Origin: Cymodocea nodosa
Taxonomy: Eukaryota > Streptophyta > Magnoliopsida > Alismatales > Cymodoceaceae
Direction of reading: 5' to 3'
NCBI GenBank assembly: GCA_036874045.1
Contig: JAZBRI010000010.1
Location: 2,500,001-2,564,000, forward strand
Length of the DNA: 64,000 nt
The position numbers and the translations under genes are program-made. Below, piece by piece: positions 46,781 through 56,758 of this stretch; positions within the stretch are counted from its first letter, which is position 1, and each line of letters starts with the position of its first letter. Below the pieces are notes generated by a model. The model worked only from the letters and a program-made list of their open reading frames with translations. It was not told the DNA's origin and made no database searches.

Positions 46781-47783
46781 TTAATGTTGGATTATCTTTT
46801 CTAATTTTTCTATTCTAGAACCTTGTTCAATTAAAGCTTTATAACTTATATTTTTGTCATTTATATTTTCTCCTCCTTTAAAATTGTTGTTTCTCCAAGA
46901 TAAATTCGGGAGATTTCTCCAATTAGGGTTATAAGAATTTCCAAAGTTATCTTTCTGGTTTCTAGTATAAATAATATCTAAATCATTAACGTTTTCATTC
47001 TTTTCTACTAGCATTTGATTTAATGATAACTCTTCTATTTTCTTTGTTAATTTAGTTAATTTAACTTCAAGCATAGTGCTTGAATCTATTTCATGCATTC
47101 CCCTTGGCAATATTCTTTTATCTACAATAGCTTCAGTTGAGTTTTCCCACTGTGCAGTTCTTTTTACAAAGTTTTCTAAATATGCCCATAGTTATTCACT
47201 ACACAGTTTTAAAAATCCATTCTGACAAGTAGATTTTAATAAAGATTTCATTGAAACATCTATGCCTTCAGAAATTATACCTATTAATTGTGCTTTACTC
47301 ATTGCATGATGTGGACATTGAGTCAGTAAATCTTTAAATCTTTCAAAATATTTCTAGAATGATTCTCCCTGTTTTTGGTTACACATTAATATTTCTTTCT
47401 TCTTTTTAATCGTTTGATGTGTTGGATAATATTTTTCCAGAAAAACAAAGCAAAATTTAGTCCATGCAAAAATTGAATCAAGTGATAGAGTATATAACCA
47501 TCTCTTAGCTGTGTCTTTTAAAGAAAAAGAGATATATCTAAGTTTAATAGCATCAATACTCATGTTTGGCATTTTCATCATTTGATAAACTTCGTTAAAT
47601 TCCTCTAAGGAAATAATAGGCATCCTCTCTTTCTAATCCATGAAAATATGACAATTGACTAATATAATTAGATTTCAGTTCAAACCTATCTCCCTCAAAG
47701 TTTGGCAATTGAATACATGAAGGTTCATCAACTAATTTAGAATACAGAATTTCCCCTAATGGTTTCTCTATTGGAGCAGCCAT
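46781..47783 (-). pseudogene. Gypsy (Athila/Tat) gag of element H
   Basis: Minus strand: CIQLPNFEGDRFELKSNYIS near the start; the Retrotrans_gag core RYISFSLKDTAKRWLYTLSL, FCFVFLEKYYPTHQTIKKKK and MCNQKQGESF; then YFERFKDLLTQCPHHAMSKA; and NSYNPNWRNLPNLSWRNN near the end. These are standard Athila/Tat gag motifs. It is broken, with a few breaks. The F-box ORF follows on the same strand. Confidence 0.82.
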
Positions 47784-48889
47784 ATCTTCATTCTATTTTA
47801 AACAAAGGTTAGCTACACTCCTAAGGATTTCATTAAAGTCTAATTCAGAAAATACTTCAATACGTCTCTGTGTTGAAGAATCCTGTGTAGGTGTTCTTAC
47901 TAATCTTTTAGTGCTAGGAGAACGAATCAATGTGCTCATAAACTCTTAACATAAAGTAAACTAACAGAAGATTAATTACATACCAGTTTGAAGCTTTATA
48001 CTCAGTAAATAGTTGTTGATGGATGAAGTTGAATCAGCTGCTTCTCCTTCCAGTTCCCCAACGAAGTTCCTTTTCTTTCAAAAGTGCTAGTAACTCACAA
48101 ATAACATTCTATTCTATATTTATAATGCACGTCCGTAAAGCAAATGAATCTCGTGCAAGAACGTGTCTTGTAATGTGCAATGCGGTTCCTATTTTTATGG
48201 GTATGTGTGTCACTTCTAATTTCAAATTTTAATAATTGCTAGACCTACGAAGTTTCGTTCGTGGCTAAAAGAATAACCGTTTAGCTTAATCCACGAACTA
48301 ACCTCATTGAGTTACAATTAACTCAACAGACAAGCTTCAATTACTGTTGCTAACTCCACGAACTAACTTCGTTGAGTTATAGATAACTCAACGAAGTGAC
48401 CTTATATTATATTATTGACCTCGTGGAGTTAAGGTTAAGTTCGTTGAGTTAACACTTAGCAACCTCTAAAAACTTACTTCTTGTATTAACTTATATATTT
48501 TTCTCTCCTGCATTCTGTTAACTTAAATAAAGTTAAATACATGTCATTAAACTCATTTGAATCTAAACATTATATAAATATTTAACTTACAGTTCATTTC
48601 ATATTATGTAGAATTTATATTTTACTCTACAACATGTAGATATTTTCAGCATTAACCGGTTATTTTGCATTTAATCTTGTCATTCATAAAATTTGTATAT
48701 ATTTTAAACAATCTTGCATCTTGTTCAAACAATTATATAATATTCAAGATAATTCATCCATTACATCATTCTCCAATACTAATACAAAAACATCTGAATA
48801 ACATAGATTCATTTATATGAATAATTTACATTACAATCAATTAGATATTTTTCATACAAATATATACAAGTAGACGAACAATACAATTT
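47784..48889 (-). promoter_or_regulatory. Leader region upstream of gag: motif cluster, TATA box and splice donor-like site
   Basis: No credible ORF. The minus strand has TATAAATATAG (plus 48111-48121) and, about 130 bp downstream, a donor-like CTG/GTATGTAATTAATC (intron would begin at 47983). Upstream of the TATA box, 48250-48460 holds a dozen AACTCAACGA, AACTCCACGA and inverted copies. This is the layout of an LTR promoter region, and it may be the lost 5' LTR of element H. I find no primer site or clear LTR edge. Bases 48480-48889 are plain AT-rich sequence. Confidence 0.4.
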
Positions 48890-50125
48890 AATCCTTTCTC
48901 CTAAGTTCATCTACTTCCTTCTAGAGTTTTTCTACTTGTTGCTCTAATTGGTTAATCCTTTCTACAACTCTTATAACTCCTCTAGAAGGTTTAGTAATCT
49001 CTGCAGCCACATAATTTCTGTACTCTTTCACTGAAATGATTCTAGATCTTATCCTTTTGGATGCCCATTTAGTGAAATCGATACAGTCCACCATCAGTAG
49101 TGGAATCAAATCTCCATAAAATAATTTCTTCTTCACTGTTCTCAGCTTGGAGATAAAAATTGCAGACCAATTTATCTGAATTCTGTTCACAACTGCATAT
49201 GTGGCCCATTTGACAAATCGACTTAGTTCTATATCATGGCCTTGTCATTGGTAGACATTCTTAATCAAAATGTTAGCTATCATGTGTGCTTTACCATTTA
49301 ATTGCTTTAGTCTATTTAATAATGGCACACCAAGATTGATAGCTAAACAATCCTTTATGGTATGTTCTGTCCACTCAACTGCAGTTGTGCTTTCCAGAAT
49401 TTCTAGTCCTTCATTTTTCAATCCTAGAATGTTGTAGAGAAGCACTGGTGTTATCTATACATTAGCTTCCTTCATGTTGGAAATTAATCCTCCTTCTCTT
49501 AAGTTTGCATAAAAGTAAGGCACTAGATTTTTATATACTGCATGCTCTCTTTCTTTAGAAATAAACTATAGTAGACCTTGGAACTCAAATAAATCTTTGA
49601 TTTCTTGCATTCTGTCCTAATTTACTGGTCTACTGTAAATGATATCACAACCCCTTATCTCTTGGTATTTATTAAAAGCTTCTTGACTCCAAAATTGTAC
49701 TTCATTTAAAACTATTGTTTCAAACGGGTCAAGAATGTGAATTTGTTGCTCTAGAGGGGTTTGTTCTTGAACTTCCTCTTCCATATGCTAAACTTGAACT
49801 GACTGAAAATGCTTTGTAGATTCCTGTATTTTTGCTTCTACTTTTGTCTATGGTGGTGAGCTGGCAGAACTCTCCAATCTGTCTTGAATACTGTCCAAAA
49901 TTTGCTGAAGAGTTCTTTGCTCTTTAGTGGAATCTGTCGAGTCATCTCTTTCCATATGTAATTGTTCAACTTCTTGTTCATTTTCTTCTTTTTCTTCTTC
50001 CTCCTGACTACCAATCTGCAATGCCACTATTCTTTTTGATTCTGTGGTAGATTGGGATGGAGTTACGAACAAATCAGCTTCTGCCCTAATTTCTGTTTCT
50101 TTTGCTTGTACAGGCTGTAGACTAG
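48890..50125 (-). pseudogene. Envelope-like domain region upstream of the Gypsy gag
   Basis: Minus strand: an acidic, glutamine-rich part (EEEEKEENEQEVEQLHMERD), then YNILGLKNEGLEILEST, LLNRLKQLNGKAHMIANIL, NRIQINWSAIFISKLRTV and a short coiled coil (VVERINQLEQQVEKL). It is the same domain as in Sireviruses C and D, but here it lies upstream of a gag on that strand. A D-type LTR fragment begins at 50127, so the start of the frame is lost to view. It is broken. Confidence 0.6.
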
Positions 50126-50126
50126 T

Positions 50127-50610
50127 TGTAGGATCGCATGGCTACACAAGAGGGGGTGAATTGTGTTTTTCAATATTTTCGAATATAATTGAAACTTTAA
50201 AACTCAAAAACAAGTCGAGACACTATTTTCATAAAATCATTTTTATTCAAGGTTTCAATTACAATATACAATTCAATTCTCCTCAAAAATTGTAGATGCA
50301 ATTATATATCGATACCATGTTTCATCTATATAATTTCATAACTACAAATAGAGAAAACTAATTTACGGAATTTAAAATATTTCTCTCTGTTTGAGATCTT
50401 TCTTCTTCTTCTCCTCTTTATTCTTCAATAATTTTTAAATGACGAATATCTTATATTTTTCTACTTTACCAAATTTACTTTATTCTAATACTTTAAATCT
50501 TTAGTGACATAAATCTGAACTTTTCTAATTCACTGAATTTTCTTACATTTGATACTTTAAATCTTTAATGACATATATATTAACTTTTTATAATTCACTT
50601 ACTTTCTTCC
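50127..50610 (-). repeat. D-type Sirevirus LTR fragment
   Basis: Starts TGTAGGATCGCATGGCTACA and matches the first 450 bases of the LTRs at 25745 and 61465. Near its right end a segment with TTCACTGAATTTTCTTAC..TTAAATCTTTAATGACAT is repeated. It then stops at an abrupt change to GC-rich sequence. No primer site adjoins its TGTAGG end. Confidence 0.75.
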
Positions 50611-50990
50611 ACGACTGGGGATTCCGGGGCTTGAACTTTGTTCCTTGGCTTTTTTCGGAGCTTGGGCTTCGTTCCTCGGCTTTCCCATCCGCCCGATCGC
50701 CACCACAACAAGATCGTTGGAGCTCTCTGTCTAGTCCCTTCTTCTGTCAGGGACTGGAAATCGGGTCCGAAGGAGAGTTGTCTCCCCCAGTTTACAAGGC
50801 TTCTTGTTTCGAAGCAAGAACAAGGTAGCAGACTGATGCTCAGACTTAGAAGTTCTTCCCCTTGCAACTAGCAGATTAGGGTCGTGCGATGAAGACGTCG
50901 GCCGGTTAGGGAGCGGGGGCTTGCGAAGGTGCAGCGTCGTTCCCCCTTCCAGCCTACCTCGCTCCTTAAGAGACCCTAGTCTCTTCATTT
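50611..50990. other. GC-rich block of unknown origin, possibly organellar
   Basis: About 380 bp with much higher GC than either side, containing GAAACAAGAAGCCTTGTAAA, GACAGAAGAAGGGACTAG and CTTTCCCATCCGCCCGATCG. The texture resembles plant mitochondrial intergenic DNA, so a nuclear insert of mitochondrial DNA is possible; this is an impression and not a match. Four overlapping ORFs here are on both strands and none is recognisable. Confidence 0.35.
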
Positions 50991-51190
50991 ATAACTGTAA
51001 TAACAATCTGATCTATTTCTTGATTTACGTTCATGATATCATTGTCACAATCCTCCATCTCTGAAATTTACAACATCATTTTGCAACTCAGTCAGTAGTA
51101 TCCGGTTAAAGATCTCGACAACCTTACTTCCTTCTTTGGCATGGAAGTTCACAGATCCACCGATGGACTGTCGATCGATCGATCGACGTT
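50991..51190. other. Unassigned stretch before the G-rich repeat
   Basis: I see no gene. It ends with a GATCGATCGATCGA run just before 51190. Confidence 0.4.
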
Positions 51191-51196
51191 ACTATA

Positions 51197-51480
51197 TGTA
51201 GGATCTCTTGCTGCGCCAGAGGGGGGAAGGAGGACTCGCCGCCGTCGTAAGGTTCACCGCCAGGGGGGGGGGGGGGGGGGGGGGGGATGACTTGCCCACG
51301 CTGCCGTGAGGTTCACTCAAGGGGGAAGGTGGACTTGCCGTGTCACGAATGTCTGCGTGAAATTGTGTGTGTGTGGGGGGGTGGGGGGAGGGGGTTGTTA
51401 CTGCCCACGCTGCCGTGAGGTTCACTCAAGGGGGAAGGTGGACTTGCCGTGTCACGAAGCTCTGCGTGAAATTCAATCAA
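51197..51480 (+). repeat. Tandem repeat with G24 run and LTR-like start
   Basis: Starts TGTAGGATCTCTTGCTGCGC and CAGAGGGGGG, like the end signature of Sirevirus LTRs. Bases 51263-51286 are 24 G in a row. A unit with CACGCTGCCGTGAGGTTCAC and GGTGGACTTGCCGTGTCACG occurs at about 51297 and again at about 51409 (period near 112 bp), with a G/T-rich link (51367-51396) between. Confidence 0.6.
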
Positions 51481-51986
51481 CGCTGACGACGCATATATAT
51501 GTACACACACACACGCACCATGCCCTCGATTTCAATCGTTGATGGAAGTTGAAATTTAATCTTAGTCTTCAGTTAAGGACATTTAGATAATTTAGCCTTC
51601 ATTGTCCCTGCACGCAACACACACACACACATATATATCGATCGAGAGAGAGAGAGAATTTAACTACGAGGGCCTGTACCTTCATTGTACCTGCACACAC
51701 ACACATATATATATATATATAGAGCGAGAGAGAGATTAGTTTTTCTTTTTGTGGTACCTTTTTTTAAAAAAAATTTTAAGACACATGGGTCCTTTTATTG
51801 ATCGAAAATCCACGTTCGTTCATTTCATGTTGGACTCCTCGTCCATATCGTCCACGGCGACCAATGTCGCCCCCGTTACTCTCCTACTCCCTAAGCCGAG
51901 GGGAGGGAGGAGCGTTGGGATCGAACAGCCCAAATGCAAATAGGCATCAACCGGTATAGCTGCTGATGTCAGTATATGCATCTTAC

Positions 51987-52021
<35 letters not shown>

Positions 52022-52480
52022 ATGAAGCTTTCAGTGGTGGCTAATAAATGTTATCATCTCTAAAGGTGTTAGAATATTTGGTGATAATTAATAAAATAAA
52101 ATAAAATAATTAAGGTATAAACCTAAGTCTCAAGTACACTTTTTTGTTTGTTTCAGTTTACATCATGTTGGACCAATTGAACCTCAATTTTTGTTGAGCG
52201 ATTCAACTCAATTTACTTCCACCATCAATTATTATTATTATTATTTTGAGTCAAACAATCTACAAATGGTTGATTTGGTTTGATTTTGAAAAGTACGTGT
52301 AAATTGCTGGTTGGAATCCTTTAGATTATTAACTTTTATTACACGATATATGATTATTTGGAGAGTAAAGAGTAAGAAGAAAGATGGAAATTTTGATTAC
52401 CTTTTATTCTAAGTGAATATCTTATATATAATATATCTATATTATTTTATATCGACAAAAAAAAGGGATTAGTACTGAAG
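51481..52480. other. Microsatellites and 3' flank of the 185-residue gene
   Basis: CA/TA/GA microsatellites at 51500-51520, 51615-51655 and 51695-51735, and a TA run at 51990-52016. Bases 51780-51960 are a GC-rich patch with a 64-codon plus-strand ORF that I do not trust. Bases 52080-52440 are AT-rich, with ATAAA repeats. I see no gene here. Confidence 0.5.
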
Positions 52481-53038
52481 TCATTGTCCTCTTACGTTCT
52501 CCATGACATATTCGACGCCATCTTTCCAATGCTCCCAGGCGTCGTCCAAAATCTTCCCGGCCATCTCCTTCGCGTCGTCCATGATGTCGGGCCACTTCTC
52601 GGCTGCCTCCTCCGCTATCTTCCACAGCTTCTCCACCACTTCCCCGGTGGCCGTCGCCGTCTGGATCACCGACCGAGTGACAGCCCTTGTCGCCAGCTCG
52701 ACGGCGCTGGAAGACGCTGAGGCCAGCGCCTCCCCAACGACCTGGAATAGCTGCTCAACCGCGCTCCGGAACACGGACACCGACCGGTAGAAGGACGCGT
52801 GGATGACGGTCCCGACCCTGACGTACCGCACTGCCAGCACCACGAGGAAGGCTACCGCACGGACAAGGAGGAAGGTTGCGATGCTCGCAAGGGAAGCGAG
52901 GGACAAGAGGAGGCAGCGGAGGAAAGCGGCGGCTGCCATGAGAGAGGTGACGGCCGACGAGGGTTCTTGGTGCTGGTCGGAGGAGGGGCTAGATGTGGTT
53001 TCTTGAGGTGAGTGTGTCTGTGTGTGATCTTTTGACAA
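52481..53038 (-). CDS. Small membrane-associated protein, unknown function (185 residues)
   Basis: Single-exon frame, GC-rich compared with its surroundings, as many monocot genes are. Residues 1-28 are polar (H, T, S, Q). About 30-72 are strongly hydrophobic (ALL- and VAFLVVLAV-type stretches, LRCLLLSLASLASIATFLLV), enough for one hairpin or two membrane segments. The remainder (about 80-185) is predicted helical and amphipathic, alanine-rich (ALASASSSAVELATRAVT), and ends acidic with tryptophans (EKWPDIMDDAKEMAGKILDD, AWEHWKDGVEYVME). I do not recognise the family. The start is the only reasonable ATG before the hydrophobic part. Frames on the opposite strand over the same bases are shadows. 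Confidence 0.75.
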   Translation of the reverse strand: MSKDHTQTHSPQETTSSPSSDQHQEPSSAVTSLMAAAAFLRCLLLSLASLASIATFLLVRAVAFLVVLAVRYVRVGTVIHASFYRSVSVFRSAVEQLFQVVGEALASASSSAVELATRAVTRSVIQTATATGEVVEKLWKIAEEAAEKWPDIMDDAKEMAGKILDDAWEHWKDGVEYVMENVRGQ

Positions 53039-53919
53039 GACGTGGAAGGAACATGGAATTGGACAATGCGTGCAAGACTTAAGGGGATGTGTTGCGTTGA
53101 CGGGAGGTTGGAAGTAATCAAATTAATTTTTGTTTAATTCTATCATTGATTTTTAATAATAATATAATTAACTACATTAATAAATTAATATAATATAATT
53201 TAATACATTAACTAATTACATAATTCGATTTTAATTTTTTGAAAAGATAATTAAGAAATAAGAAGTATTTTTAAGAAACTTTTCTAGAAATCAACACCCA
53301 CAGGAATACTTTTCTGGTACAAAAAAGACATGCGAGATCAAAAGGGTAAACATTATGTACATGGCCCGTCATCAAATATAATCTCGTGCTCTAAATGGCA
53401 ATTTTAAATTGAAGAGTGTAACCGGGAATGATATAATTGGTCTTGCTTCTCATCTTAGATGTCTATGGTTTATGGTCAGTTAGTATTGAATCGGAAAGAA
53501 AACTCTTTTGGGGCAGTTTCAATTTGAAATATTCTTTCTCGTGAAAAACCATGGCCGCTGGCTTTGCAAGAGGAGACGTGTCACTGTCTTCGAAATTACC
53601 CCGAAGCATCGTTTCGTTGGCAAATAAATCGGTTGGCAATTGGATTCGTCGGTTGAAATTTCGAGCGCATCTCGGTTTGACAAAGTGGTCTACCCAGCAA
53701 AGAATCCAAGAATTTCCACGGCTTTCAGTTTACTTTTGTTTTGTTTTCCTTGGAGTTGTCAATATCTACATGTTAACGCTGAATACAAAGTGAAGACCCA
53801 CATGTACATCCAGGTAGAAATTGAGAAATGATGATCCAAGAAGCATTTACATGAATACTCTATACAATGTTGAGGACCATGCAAATCTGAAAGGGTCTGA
53901 TTTGTGAAATCAGCCTTTC
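53039..53919. other. Intergenic: promoter of the 185-residue gene and 3' flank of the DUF760 gene
   Basis: Bases 53110-53300 are AT-rich. No clear TATA box at the expected distance. An 80-codon plus-strand ORF at 53551-53793 has no recognisable domain and lies between two minus-strand genes; I do not call it. No terminator or RNA gene was seen. Confidence 0.5.
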
Positions 53920-56744
53920 TTATTCCCTAAGCTCGGTATTATTCTCTTGTAGTCGGTAAATGGAATCAACCAGTTGCTCAGAATTCCACAGGAAAGTACC
54001 GAAGGCAACGGCCTCCAGCATCAACCTTTTCAGTGCAGAAAAAGTCACTGAAGTCACAGAGATCATCTCTTCATTTCCAAGATTGCCGATATCACCATCC
54101 CCGAATATCGCCAAGCTATGGTTCTCGATGATGTTCGCAGCGGCCTGAGATCTCAGCTTCGCGCACAGTCGAAGAGTGTGGGGATCAAATGCGGTGATGT
54201 AACTTGTCAGGTCCTTTGGCTTCTTTGAGCTGCTGCACAAACTTGGGGACAAGGAAGACACTACGTCGTAGGGACTCCCAAGAACGACAAGATCATCTTC
54301 TAGATTGCTTAATTGGCGCTCAAGGTGTGGAACGCAGATTGTGCTGCCAAGAGGGTAATCTTTGTCAACACGGGCAATCACATGCTCCAACTGATGTCTT
54401 ACTGATGCTGCCATTAAGAAGTAGCCATACATGATGGAAGCTGCGTATAGCCGACTGAGTTTAAGCTTGCTAATCTGAGCCGTTGACCACTTCACTATGC
54501 AACCATACTTTCCTTCACGGCCCAGAATGTTGGTAAGGTGCTCCTTAACAAGTGCTAGGATCTCAGGACAATGTACTGATTCTAGCTCCTTGTCCTTGGA
54601 TGGCCATATTTCTATTCTTCCATTGGTGGTACACTCCGATAGTCTGGGAACCAAAGGAACTTTAATCTTTGAGAAATCACCAACGACTAGTATGTACATA
54701 ATCTCTTCGACCGTGGCCCCATTCAATAGTTCTTTCATTTCAGCTATCCTCCTGGATAGATAAGGATCGTGAACTCACCAAAATAATGGACTTTCAAGTT
54801 TTAGAACACAAGAAAATTTGAATATCTTGAACAACAAATCCGAATAGTAGATGAGATTGAAAGTCCAATACAAACAAATTTAGGGAAAAAAAGGGAAAAC
54901 AAACAGTTCTATTCTTCTAGTAAAAGCTTGTTAATTGCTAAATTAGAAGTCATCTAAGCAACTCATTTGATGAGCGGGGACTGTATATAGGAAAAGGTTA
55001 CATAATTACATTGTTTTCAAAATAATAAAATACCAACTGAACTTTCTTCACAAAAAACATGAAAATAACAGGAAATATTAAATTCTCATTCAATTGACAA
55101 CTCATGCCTCAGCACTTCAGCAGTCATTCTTTATCTTGGTGACCACATGTTAGATGCTAAACCTTAAGGATCCCATCCCCTAGCATTTCACAGTGTCATA
55201 GGAACTCTAACCTCTTTAGGTTGTGTTTGTTCATGCATTTTAGTTGTGTGGGGCTTTATTAATCAAATATCATGCAAAAGTTAGTAGGTAAAAGATTATG
55301 ACTTCAGTTATTAAATTATAATATGCTAAATGGCATCAATGAGATAAATATTTTTCCAGCTCTTCTGTACTCTTAGATGAGAACCAAGAACTTGTATAAA
55401 AAAGTCAAAATGCATCACCTGTTCTAACATGAAATGGTACATATACAAGATCTGAGGCAAAATGCAACAATGGATATGGTTTATGTGACTTATAGAAATG
55501 TGGTGATTATATTCAACGCTACTAACCGATGAAGACAGGCCTCAGATGAATCATAACAGCGTTCACATCGAGCAACAGCACCATCCCTATCCAATGCCAA
55601 TTCCTTCAGCAAATCCATGGCAGCAACATGTAAGACATGGGGTTCGTTCTGCAATACACCACTTAAGAACTTCCCGGCCTGTGATTGGGGCACAAGTGGT
55701 GAACCAATGTTCCTGAATTCACATTTGTTATACTCTGCACTAGTACTCTTGATAGAAAATGTCCTCTTCTGATTGTAAGAAAGACATCTCTTGGGAAACT
55801 GGACAGAGCCCTGCAATGGTTACAAGCTGTTAAACGAATAGGACACTCAGATATTCAGGAAGACAGCAATTTAAGCAATAGGTGATGGAGCTCTATATTT
55901 CCAGTAACATTTATAATAGGATCAAAAATAAAAATCAAGCATAGAGCATGCTTACATAATAAATAATATGGTCCTTAAATCCTCCTGAAATCTAATAAAA
56001 TGCTAAAGGAACATTTTTTCAGAAAACATAAAGATGCCCGTTTACCACTATCAAAAGTTTTTTTATTTTGATATTGGTAATGTTTTTGCCTGGATTTGAA
56101 TCCAAGTCTTTCTTCCCTCAAGGGTCTTACAAGCTAACAAGGCAAAACAAACCGCGCCATCCGCTATTGGTACGACTATTCAAGGTTACTAAAAGATCCA
56201 TTGAGATTGTTGTTTGAGCATGATGGAATCATCAGTGTTGCATTTACTACGGAATCACTGCGTCATCAAAAACATCCAAGCTCGATCACAATCAGGAAGA
56301 TTTACTACTTTCCATGACAGTCCATTCTCAATCTAATCGGTTTAACTTAAAAGAATCCACAAATCTACTTCATCAATACAAAAAGTACTAAGCAAAGGAT
56401 AGAAGGATGAACGGTGACAAGCAGGGACCAACAAGGATTGCAACGAGAAAAGTAATTACTTTCTAAAACCACCTATTTTCCTAATTAAAGTAAAACCCAA
56501 ATAGGAAAATAACCCAAGAAATCTTTATCTCCACGACCATACTACAATCACTATACACAAGTTACCAGAAAAAAAAATCTTACATGGAAAATATCCACAA
56601 TACCTGAAAGCTGATGGAAACAGACCGTCCACTCCTCTCCGCCCTCAGTCTCACAACAGCAGGTGATGCCTCGAGAACATGCAAGGAAGACCCAGAAGCA
56701 CGGTCCATCCGAAACGCACTTCTCCCTTTAGCTACAACCACCAT
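53920..56744 (-). CDS. DUF760 protein, UV-B-induced At3g17800 family, probably plastid-targeted (418 residues, 3 exons)
   Basis: Exons (minus strand): 56744-56604, 55810-55527 and 54751-53920. The joins keep phase: exon 1 ends CAG before GTATTG; exon 2 starts after TTGCAG and ends CATCG before GTTAGT; exon 3 starts after ATCCAG and completes the split Arg codon, giving LHRRIAEMKELL. Family motifs in order: GKFLSGVLQNEPHVL, EEIMYILVVGDFSKIKVPLV, YAASIMYGYFL, LTSYITAFDPHTLRLCAKLR, SQAAANIIENHSLAIFG and LKRLMLEAVAFGTFLWNSE. The first 70 residues are rich in S, R and V with few acids (MVVVAKGRSAFRMDRASG), which fits a chloroplast transit peptide. The family is induced by UV-B in Arabidopsis; its molecular role is not known. 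Exon 1 was found by reading the genomic strand; a later in-frame Met (residue 13) is another possible start. A GTGAGT donor at 56871 may mark a leader intron. Confidence 0.88.
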
Positions 56745-56758
56745 CACCCACAACATGC
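56726..56758 (-). promoter_or_regulatory. Short upstream ORF overlapping the DUF760 start
   Basis: An ATG 14 bases upstream of the chosen start opens an 11-codon frame (MHVVGDGGCS, then stop) that overlaps the main start in another frame. If the mRNA begins upstream of it, it could lower translation of the main frame. Confidence 0.45.

Larger units (their letters stand above)
43478..50125 (-). mobile_element. Patchwork Tat-like Gypsy element H carrying an F-box ORF
   Basis: Minus-strand order: envelope-like domain (50125-48890), motif cluster and TATA box (48460-48105), Gypsy gag (47783-46781), F-box ORF (46365-45277), a second polypurine-like tract (44764-44790), the shared module (44475-43500), polypurine tract and family E 3' LTR. 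No protease, RT, integrase or RNase H is seen, so it would be non-autonomous. That all parts were one element is an inference from common strand and order; the 5' LTR and primer site were not found. The retroviral parts are broken. Confidence 0.55.

Noticed and set aside
50568-50988. Four overlapping ORFs in the GC-rich block
   Set aside because: Open frames on both strands, without domains; expected from composition.
51192-51542. ORFs rich in proline, glycine and cysteine
   Set aside because: Translations of a G24 run and a tandem repeat.
52484-53121. Plus-strand and alternative-frame ORFs over the 185-residue gene
   Set aside because: Shadows of the minus-strand gene, whose hydrophobic and helical pattern is the coherent one.
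53551-53793. 80-codon plus-strand ORF between the two host genes
   Set aside because: No domain, no homologue that I recognise, and an alternative frame overlaps it.
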